Of a stretch of DNA of 64,000 nt, positions 1-9,587 are shown one piece after another. This DNA is from Persephonella sp. KM09-Lau-8 (GTDB lineage Bacteria > Aquificota > Aquificia > Aquificales > Hydrogenothermaceae), in the NCBI RefSeq assembly GCF_000703085.1, contig NZ_JNLL01000001.1:1612001-1676000 (forward strand), written 5' to 3'. The position numbers were made by a program, and so were the translations under genes. Numbering within the stretch: the first letter of the stretch is position 1; each line of letters opens with the position of its first letter. Below the pieces are notes generated by a model. That model saw only the letters and a program-made list of their open reading frames with translations. It did not search any database and was not told the origin of the DNA.

Positions 1-2
1 AA

Positions 3-239
3 ACTATTTCTATCCCTGAGGATGTTTACAAAGAAGCAAGAGAATTTTCAGAAAATTTTAGTCAGATAGTAAAAGAAGCACTTGAAGATTATTTAAAGAA
101 AAAGAAAAAAGAAAAAATTTTGTCAATGGCGGGAAGTCTAAAAGATTGGGAAATAAAAGAGGGCTTGGAATATGAAAATAAAGCAAGAGAAGAGGATATT
201 AGAACCCAAAAAGAAAGAGAAAAAGAATGGGATACATAA
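3..239 (+). CDS. VapB/CopG-like antitoxin, 5' end missing
   Basis: The reading frame is open from base 3 to the TAA at 237-239 and has no start inside the window, so 78 C-terminal residues are visible. The first visible residues (TISIPEDVYKEA) form a strand followed by helices, as in a ribbon-helix-helix DNA-binding fold, and then comes a charged Lys/Glu-rich tail of the kind that wraps a toxin. It overlaps the following PIN-domain gene by 13 bases, the usual antitoxin-toxin arrangement. Such antitoxins bind and silence the toxin and repress their own operon. The family is inferred from fold pattern and neighbour; the exact type cannot be fixed without the N terminus. Confidence 0.7.
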   Translation, partial: TISIPEDVYKEAREFSENFSQIVKEALEDYLKKKKKEKILSMAGSLKDWEIKEGLEYENKAREEDIRTQKEREKEWDT

Positions 240-616
240 TAGACACTGATGTTTGTATAGATTTTCTAAAAAATAAAGATTATGCAGTAAATCTTTTTTC
301 AGAAATTCTAAATGAAAATTGTTATATAAGTATATTAACTCAGTATGAACTATTAAAAGGAGCTTTTACACCACAACAACAAAAGATAATCCAAGATTTT
401 GTAAAGCTGATAGAAATAATAAATTTAGATGGAAACATTATAAAAACTGGAGCTGAGTTTTACAGAAAATACAGAAAAAAAGGTATTACACTTTCTAATA
501 TTGATTGTTTAATAATGGCAACTGCAAAAGAAAAAAATTTAAAAATGATTACAAGAAATGTTAAACACTATCCTGCGTTGGAACTTCTGTCGGAATTTTC
601 TAAAAATTTACTTTAA
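227..616 (+). CDS. vapC: VapC-family PIN-domain toxin
   Basis: This 129-residue protein is a single PIN domain, predicted to be a Mg2+-dependent ribonuclease. The acidic site is complete: D6 and D8 in the opening IIDTDVCIDFL, E41 in TQYELLKG, and D93 in NIDCLIMATA. It ends with the TRN..H motif typical of VapC toxins (ITRNVKHY, about 108-115). The length is normal for the family. The start overlaps the upstream antitoxin by 13 bases, so translation is probably coupled. Known VapC enzymes cut tRNA or rRNA when freed from the antitoxin; the target here cannot be read from sequence. The gene converges on folK and the two overlap by 4 bases. Confidence 0.9.
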   Translation: MGYIIDTDVCIDFLKNKDYAVNLFSEILNENCYISILTQYELLKGAFTPQQQKIIQDFVKLIEIINLDGNIIKTGAEFYRKYRKKGITLSNIDCLIMATAKEKNLKMITRNVKHYPALELLSEFSKNLL

Positions 617-1104
617 TAATTGCTTTTTGTAATTTTTCCGATTATAGATTTTTCCTGAAGATTATTAAGAAGCTCTTTGATTGTTTTTTTTAAAACAGGA
701 TGGATAAACTCAGGTTCTAAGTCGCAAAGAGGTTTCAGGACAAAATCCCTTTCATGAATACGGGGATGGGGAATAATCAGGTTTTCTTTTTCTAAAACGA
801 GGTTTCCATAAAACAGGATGTCAATATCTATCTCTCTGGGACCCCATCTAAATCTTTTTATCCTTCCTGTTTGTTCCTCAACCTGTTTTATAAATTTTAA
901 TAACTCTTCAGGAGATAAATCTGTATATCCAGATATAGCCGTGTTCAAAAAATCAGGCTGGTTTTCGTAGCCTATAGCTTTTGATTCATAAATAGTAGCC
1001 TGTTTGATGTCTAAGATTTTAGTAGATAAAAACTTTATTGCTTGATTTATGTTTTCCTGTCTATTGCCGATATTTGAACCTAAAGCAAGAAATATTTTTT
1101 CCAA
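613..1104 (-). CDS. folK: 2-amino-4-hydroxy-6-hydroxymethyldihydropteridine pyrophosphokinase
   Basis: FolK transfers pyrophosphate from ATP to 6-hydroxymethyl-7,8-dihydropterin, the step before dihydropteroate synthase in folate synthesis. The 163-residue protein opens with the family signature FLALGSNIGNR. It contains the HPPK block RWGPREIDIDIL with its metal-binding Asp pair, followed by PHPRIHERDFVL. The start is TTG, preceded by a good Shine-Dalgarno sequence (AAGGTGG) about 5 bases away. That Shine-Dalgarno sequence lies against the start codon of the divergent transpeptidase gene; only 13 bases separate the two genes. The gene stands alone, not in a folate operon. Confidence 0.95.
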   Translation of the reverse strand: MEKIFLALGSNIGNRQENINQAIKFLSTKILDIKQATIYESKAIGYENQPDFLNTAISGYTDLSPEELLKFIKQVEEQTGRIKRFRWGPREIDIDILFYGNLVLEKENLIIPHPRIHERDFVLKPLCDLEPEFIHPVLKKTIKELLNNLQEKSIIGKITKSNY

Positions 1105-1117
1105 ATAACCACCTTAA

Positions 1118-2413
1118 ATGATAAAATCTTTAGTTATGTATTTTATTTTAGCAGTTTTATTACTTATACAGGCAGCTTTTTCAGAGGATTTTAATGCTCT
1201 CCTGAATGATGCACTTACTCAGGCTGAACAGGAGAGCTTAGATAGAGATTATATTATTGCTTTAAGGTCTTTTAATGATGGATTGTATCAAATGGCTATA
1301 CACCATGGCCTTAAAGCCTTGAAAAAAATCAGCTCAGTTTCCCAAAAAGAAGACCTTGTTTATATGTTATCGATTGCCTATGCAAAAACAGACCAGAGAA
1401 AAAAATTACTTAATCTATTTAACAGGTATATAAACTCTAAATTTTCCACAGACACAAAAATGAGAATCTTTGTTGTGGTTAATAACTATTTTATAGACAA
1501 AGGCGCATACAAGATTAGTAGATATATAAAGAAAAAGGCAGCCCATCTGCTTAAAACAGAAAAACAGGTTTACGATATAACAACTCCAGAGTATCAAAGA
1601 TTTGACCCTGGGATTAATATCTTTAAGCTTCAGGAAGATAATCTTATAGGATGGAATGAACTTTATATATCAAAGGAAAATACAACAATTATAGAAATCG
1701 CTAAAAAGCTTGACCTTGGATATGATGAACTAAGGATTGCCAATCCGCATGTTAACCCGTTTGATGTTCAAAAAGGAATGGCTGTTTTCATCCCAAGAAG
1801 AAGACTTCTACCTGAACAAAATTTTGAATTTGGAACTATTTATATAAATCTTTCAGAAAAAAGGCTTTATTATCCTCTAATAATAGATGAAGATGCTTAT
1901 GTTATAACTTTTCCTGTTGGAATTGGGGTTGATGATAAAAAATCCCCTGTAGGAGAGTTTAAGATCACCCAGAAAAAAGAACATCCAGAATGGGTCGTTC
2001 CAAAATCCATCAGAGAAGAAAACCCTAATTTACCTCCTGTAGTTCCGCCTGGACCTGATAATCCCCTTGGTGTAAGGGCAATGAGGCTTGGACATACAGA
2101 TTATCTGCTGCATGGAACAAGTAAAAAATTTGGTATTGGGATGAAAGTAAGCCATGGATGTATAAGAATGTATAACAGCGATGTTATCAGATTATTTGAT
2201 ATAGTCCCAAAAGGAACAAAGGTTGTTATTACGGAAAAAGATTATAAAGTTTACAAAAATCATAATGTTTATGTAGAAATATTTAGCCTGAACGAAAATG
2301 ATAAGAACCAAATTTTGAAACTCTTAAGAGAAAAAGGAACAAATATATCATCCCATCTAATAGAATTCTATGGAAAAGAAAAAAGGGGATATGCAATCCC
2401 CCTTTTACCTTGA
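1118..2413 (+). CDS. L,D-transpeptidase (YkuD domain) with LysM domain
   Basis: This is a predicted periplasmic enzyme that makes 3-3 cross-links in peptidoglycan or attaches proteins to it. Residues 1-22 form a signal peptide. Residues about 25-150 are helical and TPR-like. A LysM-like peptidoglycan-binding segment covers about 183-227. The YkuD catalytic domain covers about 238-372, with H332 in LLHGTS and the motif SHGCIR, where C348 is the nucleophile. The 431-residue length is large because of the N-terminal part. The ATG has no clear Shine-Dalgarno sequence, and its leader would lie inside the divergent folK gene. The 3' end of the coding region contains a hairpin that serves as terminator for the opposite gene. 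Confidence 0.9.
   Translation: MIKSLVMYFILAVLLLIQAAFSEDFNALLNDALTQAEQESLDRDYIIALRSFNDGLYQMAIHHGLKALKKISSVSQKEDLVYMLSIAYAKTDQRKKLLNLFNRYINSKFSTDTKMRIFVVVNNYFIDKGAYKISRYIKKKAAHLLKTEKQVYDITTPEYQRFDPGINIFKLQEDNLIGWNELYISKENTTIIEIAKKLDLGYDELRIANPHVNPFDVQKGMAVFIPRRRLLPEQNFEFGTIYINLSEKRLYYPLIIDEDAYVITFPVGIGVDDKKSPVGEFKITQKKEHPEWVVPKSIREENPNLPPVVPPGPDNPLGVRAMRLGHTDYLLHGTSKKFGIGMKVSHGCIRMYNSDVIRLFDIVPKGTKVVITEKDYKVYKNHNVYVEIFSLNENDKNQILKLLREKGTNISSHLIEFYGKEKRGYAIPLLP
2381..2406 (-). terminator. Rho-independent terminator of the lipoprotein gene
   Basis: Read on the minus strand, a GGGGGAT/ATCCCC stem is followed by a run rich in T (TTTTTTCTTTT). It starts 9 bases past the lipoprotein stop codon and lies wholly inside the last codons of the convergent transpeptidase gene. 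On the plus strand the stem is followed by only four T, so it works mainly for the minus strand. Confidence 0.75.
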
Positions 2414-2414
2414 A

Positions 2415-2774
2415 TTATTTAGAAAGAGATTTTCTCATTACTCTTTCGATGTTTTCAGAAATTCTGTCTAATTTACCTTCAAGTGCATCAACTCTCTGGC
2501 TAAGATTTTGGATAGCAGAAGAGTTTTCTTGGATCTGATTTTTCATAGCTGAGTGCTCTTCAGCTACAGCATTGACCTTTCCTTCAAGGTCTCCAAGTTT
2601 AGCTTTGATATCTGCATCTCCTTGCTCAAGGCTGTTAACTTTTCCTTCCAGAGCTTGAAGTTTTTCCAGGATTTTTGCATCTTGCTCATCAACGTAAGAC
2701 TTAGATGCACAGCCTGTGAGAACTGCTGCTGAAATACCTAAAACAGCACCTACTTTTAAAACTTTTCCAAACAT
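2415..2774 (-). CDS. Small coiled-coil (Lpp-like) lipoprotein
   Basis: This 119-residue protein has a signal peptide ending in the lipobox LTGC, with C22 as the lipidated residue. The rest is almost entirely heptad-patterned coiled coil (repeats such as LEGKVN.LE and DLEGKVN), as in Lpp/alanine-zipper outer-membrane lipoproteins. The role is inferred to be structural at the outer membrane. A direct Lpp role in anchoring peptidoglycan is uncertain, although the C terminus ends in Ser-Lys, and Lpp in other bacteria is linked through its C-terminal Lys by L,D-transpeptidases; one such enzyme is encoded next door, convergently. It has its own promoter and terminator and a strong Shine-Dalgarno (GGGAGGT). 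Confidence 0.8.
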   Translation of the reverse strand: MFGKVLKVGAVLGISAAVLTGCASKSYVDEQDAKILEKLQALEGKVNSLEQGDADIKAKLGDLEGKVNAVAEEHSAMKNQIQENSSAIQNLSQRVDALEGKLDRISENIERVMRKSLSK

Positions 2775-2807
2775 AATCTAACCTCCCTAAATGTGTATTT
2801 TAGAATT

Positions 2808-2836
2808 ATCTTAATAGTTAATCATCTAAAGGTCAA
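2808..2836 (-). promoter_or_regulatory. Sigma-70-type promoter for the lipoprotein gene
   Basis: On the minus strand TTGACC is followed after 17 bases by TAAGAT, about 30 bases upstream of the lipoprotein ATG and its GGGAGGT ribosome site. The spacing is ideal and the -35 element is near consensus; the -10 matches 4 of 6. Confidence 0.65.
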
Positions 2837-2859
2837 ATTATATTTATATTTGATTTAAT

Positions 2860-2888
2860 TTGCGAATATTCGGATATCAATATATAAT
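2860..2888 (+). promoter_or_regulatory. Promoter for kdsC
   Basis: TTGCGA, a 17-base spacer, then a perfect TATAAT (2883-2888). It is divergent from the lipoprotein promoter in the same intergenic region. A start near 2895 would give a leader of about 78 bases containing the palindrome at 2931-2953. Confidence 0.65.
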
Positions 2889-2930
2889 TTAAATGCTACC
2901 CTCCTAATAATCTTTACCGGATCTGCCACC

Positions 2931-2953
2931 TGAGGTACCATAAAGGTACCTCA
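2931..2953 (+). promoter_or_regulatory. Perfect 9-bp hairpin in the kdsC leader
   Basis: TGAGGTACC and GGTACCTCA flank a 5-base loop and are followed by TTTCTATTTC. No coding region ends upstream on this strand, so it does not look like the terminator of a preceding gene. It lies between the kdsC promoter and its start, so it could be an attenuator, an mRNA-stabilising hairpin, or an operator. Confidence 0.5.
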
Positions 2954-2972
2954 TTTCTATTTCGGAGAAAAA

Positions 2973-3497
2973 ATGGAAAATCTTAAAAGTAGAGCATTAA
3001 AAATAAAGTGGTGCATTCTCGATGTTGATGGCGTTCTGACAGATGGTAAAATCATTTATGATTCTCAAGGAAATGAATTAAAACAATTTAATGTAAAAGA
3101 TGGTCTTGGAATAAATCTTCTTCATAAAGCTGGTATTAAAACAGCTATTATCACCAGCCGTAATTCTCCTATAGTGAAAAAAAGAGCTTCAGAACTGGGA
3201 ATAACAGAAGTTATCCAGAATGCAAAAAACAAGCTTGAAGCATACGGATATTTAAAGGAAAAATACAATATTGCAGATGAAGAAGTTTTATATGTCGGTG
3301 ATGATTTAGTTGATATACCTATTTTAAAAAGGGTTGGTTTTCCTGTTTGTGTGAAAGATGCTGTAAATGAGCTTAAAGATTTGGTTGCTTATGTTACCAG
3401 AAAAAAAGGCGGAGAAGGAGCTGTAAGAGAAATAGCAGAGCTAATTTTAAAATTACAGGGGAAATATGAAGAGGTAATAAAGGATTATTACAGGTAA
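2973..3497 (+). CDS. kdsC: 3-deoxy-D-manno-octulosonate 8-phosphate phosphatase
   Basis: KdsC removes phosphate from Kdo-8-phosphate to give Kdo, the inner-core sugar of LPS, in the cytosol. It is a HAD-family phosphatase without a cap domain. The nucleophile motif ILDVDGVLTDGK gives D17 and D19; later blocks include IITSRNSPIV (motif II) and VLYVGDDLVDIP (motif IV). The length of 174 residues is typical. The stop is 3 bases before the methyltransferase ATG, so the two genes form an operon. kdsD, from the same pathway, lies far away at 30.6 kb. Confidence 0.93.
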   Translation: MENLKSRALKIKWCILDVDGVLTDGKIIYDSQGNELKQFNVKDGLGINLLHKAGIKTAIITSRNSPIVKKRASELGITEVIQNAKNKLEAYGYLKEKYNIADEEVLYVGDDLVDIPILKRVGFPVCVKDAVNELKDLVAYVTRKKGGEGAVREIAELILKLQGKYEEVIKDYYR

Positions 3498-3500
3498 AAT

Positions 3501-4073
3501 ATGGAAAAAGATAGGGAAAAATGGAATAAAAAGTATAAGGAAGAAGAATATCCATGGGAAAAACCCTCTGAAATAGTGGGAAAGTTCTATACCCTTGCTA
3601 AAAATAAAGGAAAAGCCCTTGATTTAGCCTGTGGATTAGGGAGAAATTCTATTTTTCTTGCCAGAAAAGGTTTCAAAGTAGATGCAGTTGATATATCTGA
3701 TGTAGCTTTGAAAAAACTAAAAGAAAAAGCACCAGAAGTAAATACTATAAATGCTGACCTTGATACATATAATATTCCTGAAAATACCTATGACCTTATT
3801 ATAAACATTAATTATTTAAACAGAAGACTTGTTCCACAGATAAAAGAAGGCTTAAAAAAAGATGGCATTCTAATTTTTGAAACATTTACTCTATCTGAAG
3901 ATAAGGACATTATGCAGCCTAAAAACAAAGATTATCTCCTTAGACCTAATGAACTTTTAAGACTTTTTTCTGACCTTTATATAGTTTTTTATCAGGAAAA
4001 GAAAATTACCAAACCAAACGGCGAAAAAGCTTTTGTGTCTTCTCTGGTTGCAATTAAAAAATGCCTTTTATGA
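3501..4073 (+). CDS. Class I SAM-dependent methyltransferase (TehB-like)
   Basis: This 190-residue Rossmann-fold methyltransferase opens with the conserved W..KY....YPWEKPS segment common in TehB-like and thiopurine-type small methyltransferases. Motif I is ALDLACGLGRNS, followed by the acidic residue that binds the SAM ribose (VDAVDIS) and motif IV-like YDLIININ. The substrate is unknown; relatives act on small molecules such as tellurite, thiols or cyclopropyl precursors. Co-transcription with kdsC suggests nothing specific about LPS. Function beyond methyl transfer is not assigned. Confidence 0.8.
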   Translation: MEKDREKWNKKYKEEEYPWEKPSEIVGKFYTLAKNKGKALDLACGLGRNSIFLARKGFKVDAVDISDVALKKLKEKAPEVNTINADLDTYNIPENTYDLIININYLNRRLVPQIKEGLKKDGILIFETFTLSEDKDIMQPKNKDYLLRPNELLRLFSDLYIVFYQEKKITKPNGEKAFVSSLVAIKKCLL

Positions 4074-4096
4074 AAATTCGTTGATATACGATGATT

Positions 4097-4372
4097 TTAT
4101 TTAAGTTGAGGGAAAAGGTTGGATTTTGCCAGTTTAACAGTTTCCTTTAGCCATTCAACTGCTTCTGTTTTAAAGTTTTTATATTTTTCATAAAGTTCAA
4201 AGGCTTTAAGGTCATATTTATAAAGTTCATTTAATTGGGAAGGAGTTAATATTTGCTTATGTTTTTCTATTTCGGAACGGTAAACAAAAAGTAAATCAGC
4301 TTCAGGGTCATCTTCATTAAAATAACTTAACCCTATTCCATAAGCTTTTAATAGCTTTTCTAAATTCTTCAT
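4097..4372 (-). CDS. Hypothetical 91-residue helical protein
   Basis: This protein is unrecognised. It begins MKNLEKLLKAYGIGLSYF and is Lys/Glu-rich, probably all alpha-helical, with no signal peptide. I chose the ATG at 4372 because AAGGGGAT lies 7-9 bases upstream; the in-frame ATG at 4396 has no such site. It overlaps the end of the preceding gene (4317-4901) by 56 bases, so the two are almost certainly translated together. It is the last gene of a probable alaS - barrel protein - 194-residue protein - this gene transcript. Confidence 0.65.
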   Translation of the reverse strand: MKNLEKLLKAYGIGLSYFNEDDPEADLLFVYRSEIEKHKQILTPSQLNELYKYDLKAFELYEKYKNFKTEAVEWLKETVKLAKSNLFPQLK

Positions 4373-4901
4373 TAAAATATCCCCTTTGTATTTCATATTT
4401 AATTTTATGGCTTTCCAAAAGAGTTTGCAAATTTATTTCTAACTTATAGGCTGTTTCTATCTTTCCTTTTTTCCCGAGAATTACAATCCAATCTTTTGAT
4501 TTCACGTAATCAACTTTGTGTTCAGCTTCTCCAAATTCAACATAAATATCTTCTGCTGTTGCCAACACTTCTATAATTTTTTTGGCGTAAAACAACTCAG
4601 AGTTTTCAAGTGAAATATGCCCCATTTCAATTCTCTTCCTAACATGTTCTTCAAACTTTCTTTTTTTCTTCCAAAGGTTAGGGAAAGTTTCCAAAAAACT
4701 TTCTTTTGAGGATAAATCAAGCTTTTCCAGATTTTTTACAAACTTTTCTTCTATAGATTTTTGAATTTCTTCAAATCTTTTTTGTTTCAAAACCACCTCA
4801 AGCTTTTCTGGAATGGAATATCTTTTCGTCAAAAAGTTTTGATTTGTAATTTCCAATAAAGTTATTAGTAATGATTCAGATTTTTCCAAAATAAAATTCA
4901 A
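4317..4901 (-). CDS. Hypothetical protein with a possible BECR-nuclease-like C-terminal half
   Basis: This 194-residue protein is unrecognised as a whole. The N-terminal 110 residues are charged and helical. The C-terminal part contains DWIVILGKKGKIETAYKL (about 134-151). This resembles the strand pair with a conserved G-I-TAY pattern seen in RelE/colicin-D-like (BECR) RNase folds of polymorphic toxins; that reading is weak. It overlaps the upstream barrel gene by 26 bases and the downstream 91-residue gene by 56 bases, an arrangement that also fits a toxin followed by its immunity or antitoxin partner. No signal peptide is present. Confidence 0.6.
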   Translation of the reverse strand: MNFILEKSESLLITLLEITNQNFLTKRYSIPEKLEVVLKQKRFEEIQKSIEEKFVKNLEKLDLSSKESFLETFPNLWKKKRKFEEHVRKRIEMGHISLENSELFYAKKIIEVLATAEDIYVEFGEAEHKVDYVKSKDWIVILGKKGKIETAYKLEINLQTLLESHKIKYEIQRGYFNEEFRKAIKSLWNRVKLF

Positions 4902-5814
4902 AGAATACCTTTATAAAAGGTGTTCCTTTGAAACCCCTATCTTTTTCCCAGTTAGAGCCTGTGTAAATATTAAAAAATGCCCATTTTTTCCAGAAATTAA
5001 ACCTGAGTTTGTTTTGAATTGTATAGCTATTTACAAAACCATTTATTAATCTATGCTGGTTTATCCCAGCAGAAAATTCCACAGCAGTAGGTCTTTTATA
5101 TATTTTTTCAAAAGGATTATAAATTCTTAACGCAGTTGAGTAGTTTAGTGTTTGATGGGGCACATTTGAAGCTTTATATCTTTCCAGATATATTCTCCAG
5201 ATAGTATTTTTTCTAATTAATCTATCTATATAAATATCTGTGCTTTCTTCAAGTCTATAATCATTAAGCTTTTTTTCTACCCTGAATCTTTGATATGCAG
5301 TAATCTCCCACCTATTGTATACAATAGGCTTGTTATAAATCTGGTATTTTGCATAAATCTTTGGAGAGCCAGTTAACCCGACAGAAAATTTATGTTTTAT
5401 AAATTTTGTTTCTGGCTTGTATTCCACCCCAACAGATATATTTCCTTTTTGTTCTTCTTCTATTTTTACAGGCTCTTCTTCCCCTTTATGAGGTAATTTT
5501 TCCCTATAGTTTTCTATATACAAACCAAGACTTTTTTCCAATTTTGCCAGTCGTATTTTAAAATCTGCCCTAAAGATATCTTTAAAATCCGGTGAGGTGT
5601 TATATTCAAATCCTGTTCTAAACCTTAGATATGCTTTTGTTTCTTCTTTTATTTTGGGGTCGGCAAAAAAGCTGTCTAACTTTCCTGCTGTTGTGTGAAC
5701 AGCAGCTGATATTTTTTTATGGAGTATGTCTATGAAACTTTCCTGTGAGAAAGCAGCAGTATAAAGGACAAGGAAAAGTATAAAACCTCCCTGTCCTTTC
5801 GGTTTTAAAAACAT
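4876..5814 (-). CDS. Predicted outer-membrane beta-barrel protein
   Basis: The 312-residue protein starts with a signal peptide (FILFLVLYTAAFSQES). The rest alternates polar and aromatic residues in short strands (for example KAYLRFRTGFEYN, FSVGLTGSPKIYAKYQIYN) and ends in an aromatic-rich strand (FIKVFFEFYFG), as outer-membrane barrels do. A KGEEEPVKIEEEQKG segment near residues 110-130 is a likely surface loop. No family is recognised. It begins 2 bases after the alaS stop codon, so it is probably read from the alaS transcript, which is an unusual partner. Confidence 0.7.
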   Translation of the reverse strand: MFLKPKGQGGFILFLVLYTAAFSQESFIDILHKKISAAVHTTAGKLDSFFADPKIKEETKAYLRFRTGFEYNTSPDFKDIFRADFKIRLAKLEKSLGLYIENYREKLPHKGEEEPVKIEEEQKGNISVGVEYKPETKFIKHKFSVGLTGSPKIYAKYQIYNKPIVYNRWEITAYQRFRVEKKLNDYRLEESTDIYIDRLIRKNTIWRIYLERYKASNVPHQTLNYSTALRIYNPFEKIYKRPTAVEFSAGINQHRLINGFVNSYTIQNKLRFNFWKKWAFFNIYTGSNWEKDRGFKGTPFIKVFFEFYFGKI

Positions 5815-5816
5815 AA

Positions 5817-8468
<2,652 letters not shown>

Positions 8469-8502
8469 TTATTTTTTTAGATAATTATAAATCAAAATGA
8501 TA

Positions 8503-8531
8503 TTGATTGAATTTATTTCAAGGAGTATATT
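8503..8531 (+). promoter_or_regulatory. Promoter for the RlmN-like gene
   Basis: TTGATT, 17 bases, TATATT. A start about 7 bases downstream would fall within a few bases of the ATG at 8541, giving a nearly leaderless mRNA. The only Shine-Dalgarno-like sequence (AAGGAG, 8519-8524) lies inside the promoter spacer, 16 bases before the ATG. Confidence 0.5.
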
Positions 8532-8540
8532 ATACCTGCC

Positions 8541-9362
8541 ATGAAGGTAGAAACTGTAATAGAAGACCAGCTTAATAAATTATTGGAAGTAAAGACCGAC
8601 GACCAGTTCACAGTGGAAGCCGTTTACTATAGAGGAGATACTCTGTGTGTATCATCCCAGCTTGGTTGTCCAGTCAGATGCTCCTTCTGTGCTTCTGGGA
8701 TGAATGGGCTAATCAGAAATCTATCTGCAGATGAAATAATTTTACAGTATGAACTGGCAGTAGAAGATGGACTTGATATTAAAAATATTGCCTTTGCAGG
8801 TATCGGAGAACCTCTTCTTAACTGGGAAAATGTCAAAAAGGCATTCTGGTATTTTAAAGAAAAAGGGCTGAAATGCTCTTTTTATACAACAGGTTTTCCT
8901 GTTAAGCATCTTAAAGAACTACTTGAACTACCCCATAATGGGGTTAATATATCCTTTCATGGCGTTGATACCCAGAAAAGAAAACAGATAATTCCTTATG
9001 GAGAACCACTGGAAAAAATAATTCCTGTTTTAAAAGAACATTTATTAAAACTATCAAACAGAAAAAGAAAGATGTATAACATCGCATATCTGCTGATTAA
9101 TGGAGTTAATGATTCACCTGAGGAATTGGAGAAACTATCCCAGATAGCTAAGGAATTAGGTATAGGAATATCCCTGCTTAAATACAATGAGATAGAAGGT
9201 ATTCCATATAAAACCACCTCTGATGAAGAGTATGAAAAAGCTTTTCTATTCCTGAAAAATAAAGGTATCAGGGTTACTTTATCAAATAAATACAGAACAA
9301 GAAAAATAGGTGGCTGTGGCACACTTATGGTAAACAGGCTTAAAACTGCTAAAGAGTGTTGA
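8541..9362 (+). CDS. RlmN/Cfr-family radical SAM methyltransferase, short form
   Basis: The 273-residue protein carries the RlmN/Cfr signature. TLCVSSQLGCPVRCSFC gives the 4Fe-4S cysteines C43, C47 and C50 and the conserved C36. GIGEPLLNW is the SAM-binding motif, and GGCGTL near the C terminus supplies C259, which aligns with the methyl-carrying cysteine of RlmN. RlmN methylates C2 of A2503 in 23S rRNA and A37 of some tRNAs; Cfr acts on C8. Usual family members are about 340-380 residues, with roughly 90 residues before the cluster motif; here only 42 precede it, so most of the N-terminal accessory domain is absent. Both catalytic cysteines remain. Target unknown; two tRNA genes follow immediately. 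Confidence 0.8.
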   Translation: MKVETVIEDQLNKLLEVKTDDQFTVEAVYYRGDTLCVSSQLGCPVRCSFCASGMNGLIRNLSADEIILQYELAVEDGLDIKNIAFAGIGEPLLNWENVKKAFWYFKEKGLKCSFYTTGFPVKHLKELLELPHNGVNISFHGVDTQKRKQIIPYGEPLEKIIPVLKEHLLKLSNRKRKMYNIAYLLINGVNDSPEELEKLSQIAKELGIGISLLKYNEIEGIPYKTTSDEEYEKAFLFLKNKGIRVTLSNKYRTRKIGGCGTLMVNRLKTAKEC

Positions 9363-9387
9363 CATTTTGAAAAAAAGTTTATATTAT
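9359..9387 (+). promoter_or_regulatory. Strong promoter for the tRNA-Val/tRNA-Asp pair
   Basis: Perfect TTGACA (9359-9364), 17-base spacer, TATTAT (9382-9387). It overlaps the last bases of the RlmN-like gene. Transcription should start about 7 bases before the first tRNA. Confidence 0.8.
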
Positions 9388-9400
9388 ATTTGTCCTGATT

Positions 9401-9474
9401 GGGCGGTTAGCTCAGTTGGCCAGAGCACCTCCCTTACAAGGAGGGGGTCATAGGTTCGAATCCTATACCGCCCA
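9401..9474 (+). tRNA. tRNA-Val (TAC anticodon)
   Basis: Full cloverleaf: acceptor GGGCGGT/ACCGCCC, D stem GCTC/GAGC, anticodon stem CCTCC/GGAGG with loop CTTACAA (anticodon TAC at 9435-9437), T stem ATAGG/CCTAT with TTCGAAT loop, and discriminator A. CCA is not encoded. Confidence 0.97.
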
Positions 9475-9484
9475 CTTATTTTGC

Positions 9485-9563
9485 GGAGCCGTAGTTCAGC
9501 TTGGCCCAGAACGCCGGCCTGTCACGCCGGAGGTCGCGGGTTCGAATCCCGTCGGCTCCGCCA
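9485..9563 (+). tRNA. tRNA-Asp (GTC anticodon)
   Basis: Acceptor GGAGCCG/CGGCTCC, D stem GTTC/GAAC with a large D loop, anticodon stem CCGGC/GCCGG with loop CTGTCAC (GTC at 9521-9523), T stem GCGGG/CCCGT with TTCGAAT loop, discriminator G, and an encoded CCA (9561-9563). It is much richer in GC than its surroundings, as stable tRNAs of thermophiles are. Confidence 0.97.
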
Positions 9564-9587
9564 TTAAAATAACTCCCGAGAAATTCA

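Noticed and set aside
4317-4396. Longer form of the 91-residue protein starting at 4396
   Set aside because: The ATG at 4396 has no ribosome site, while AAGGGGAT stands at proper distance before the ATG at 4372.
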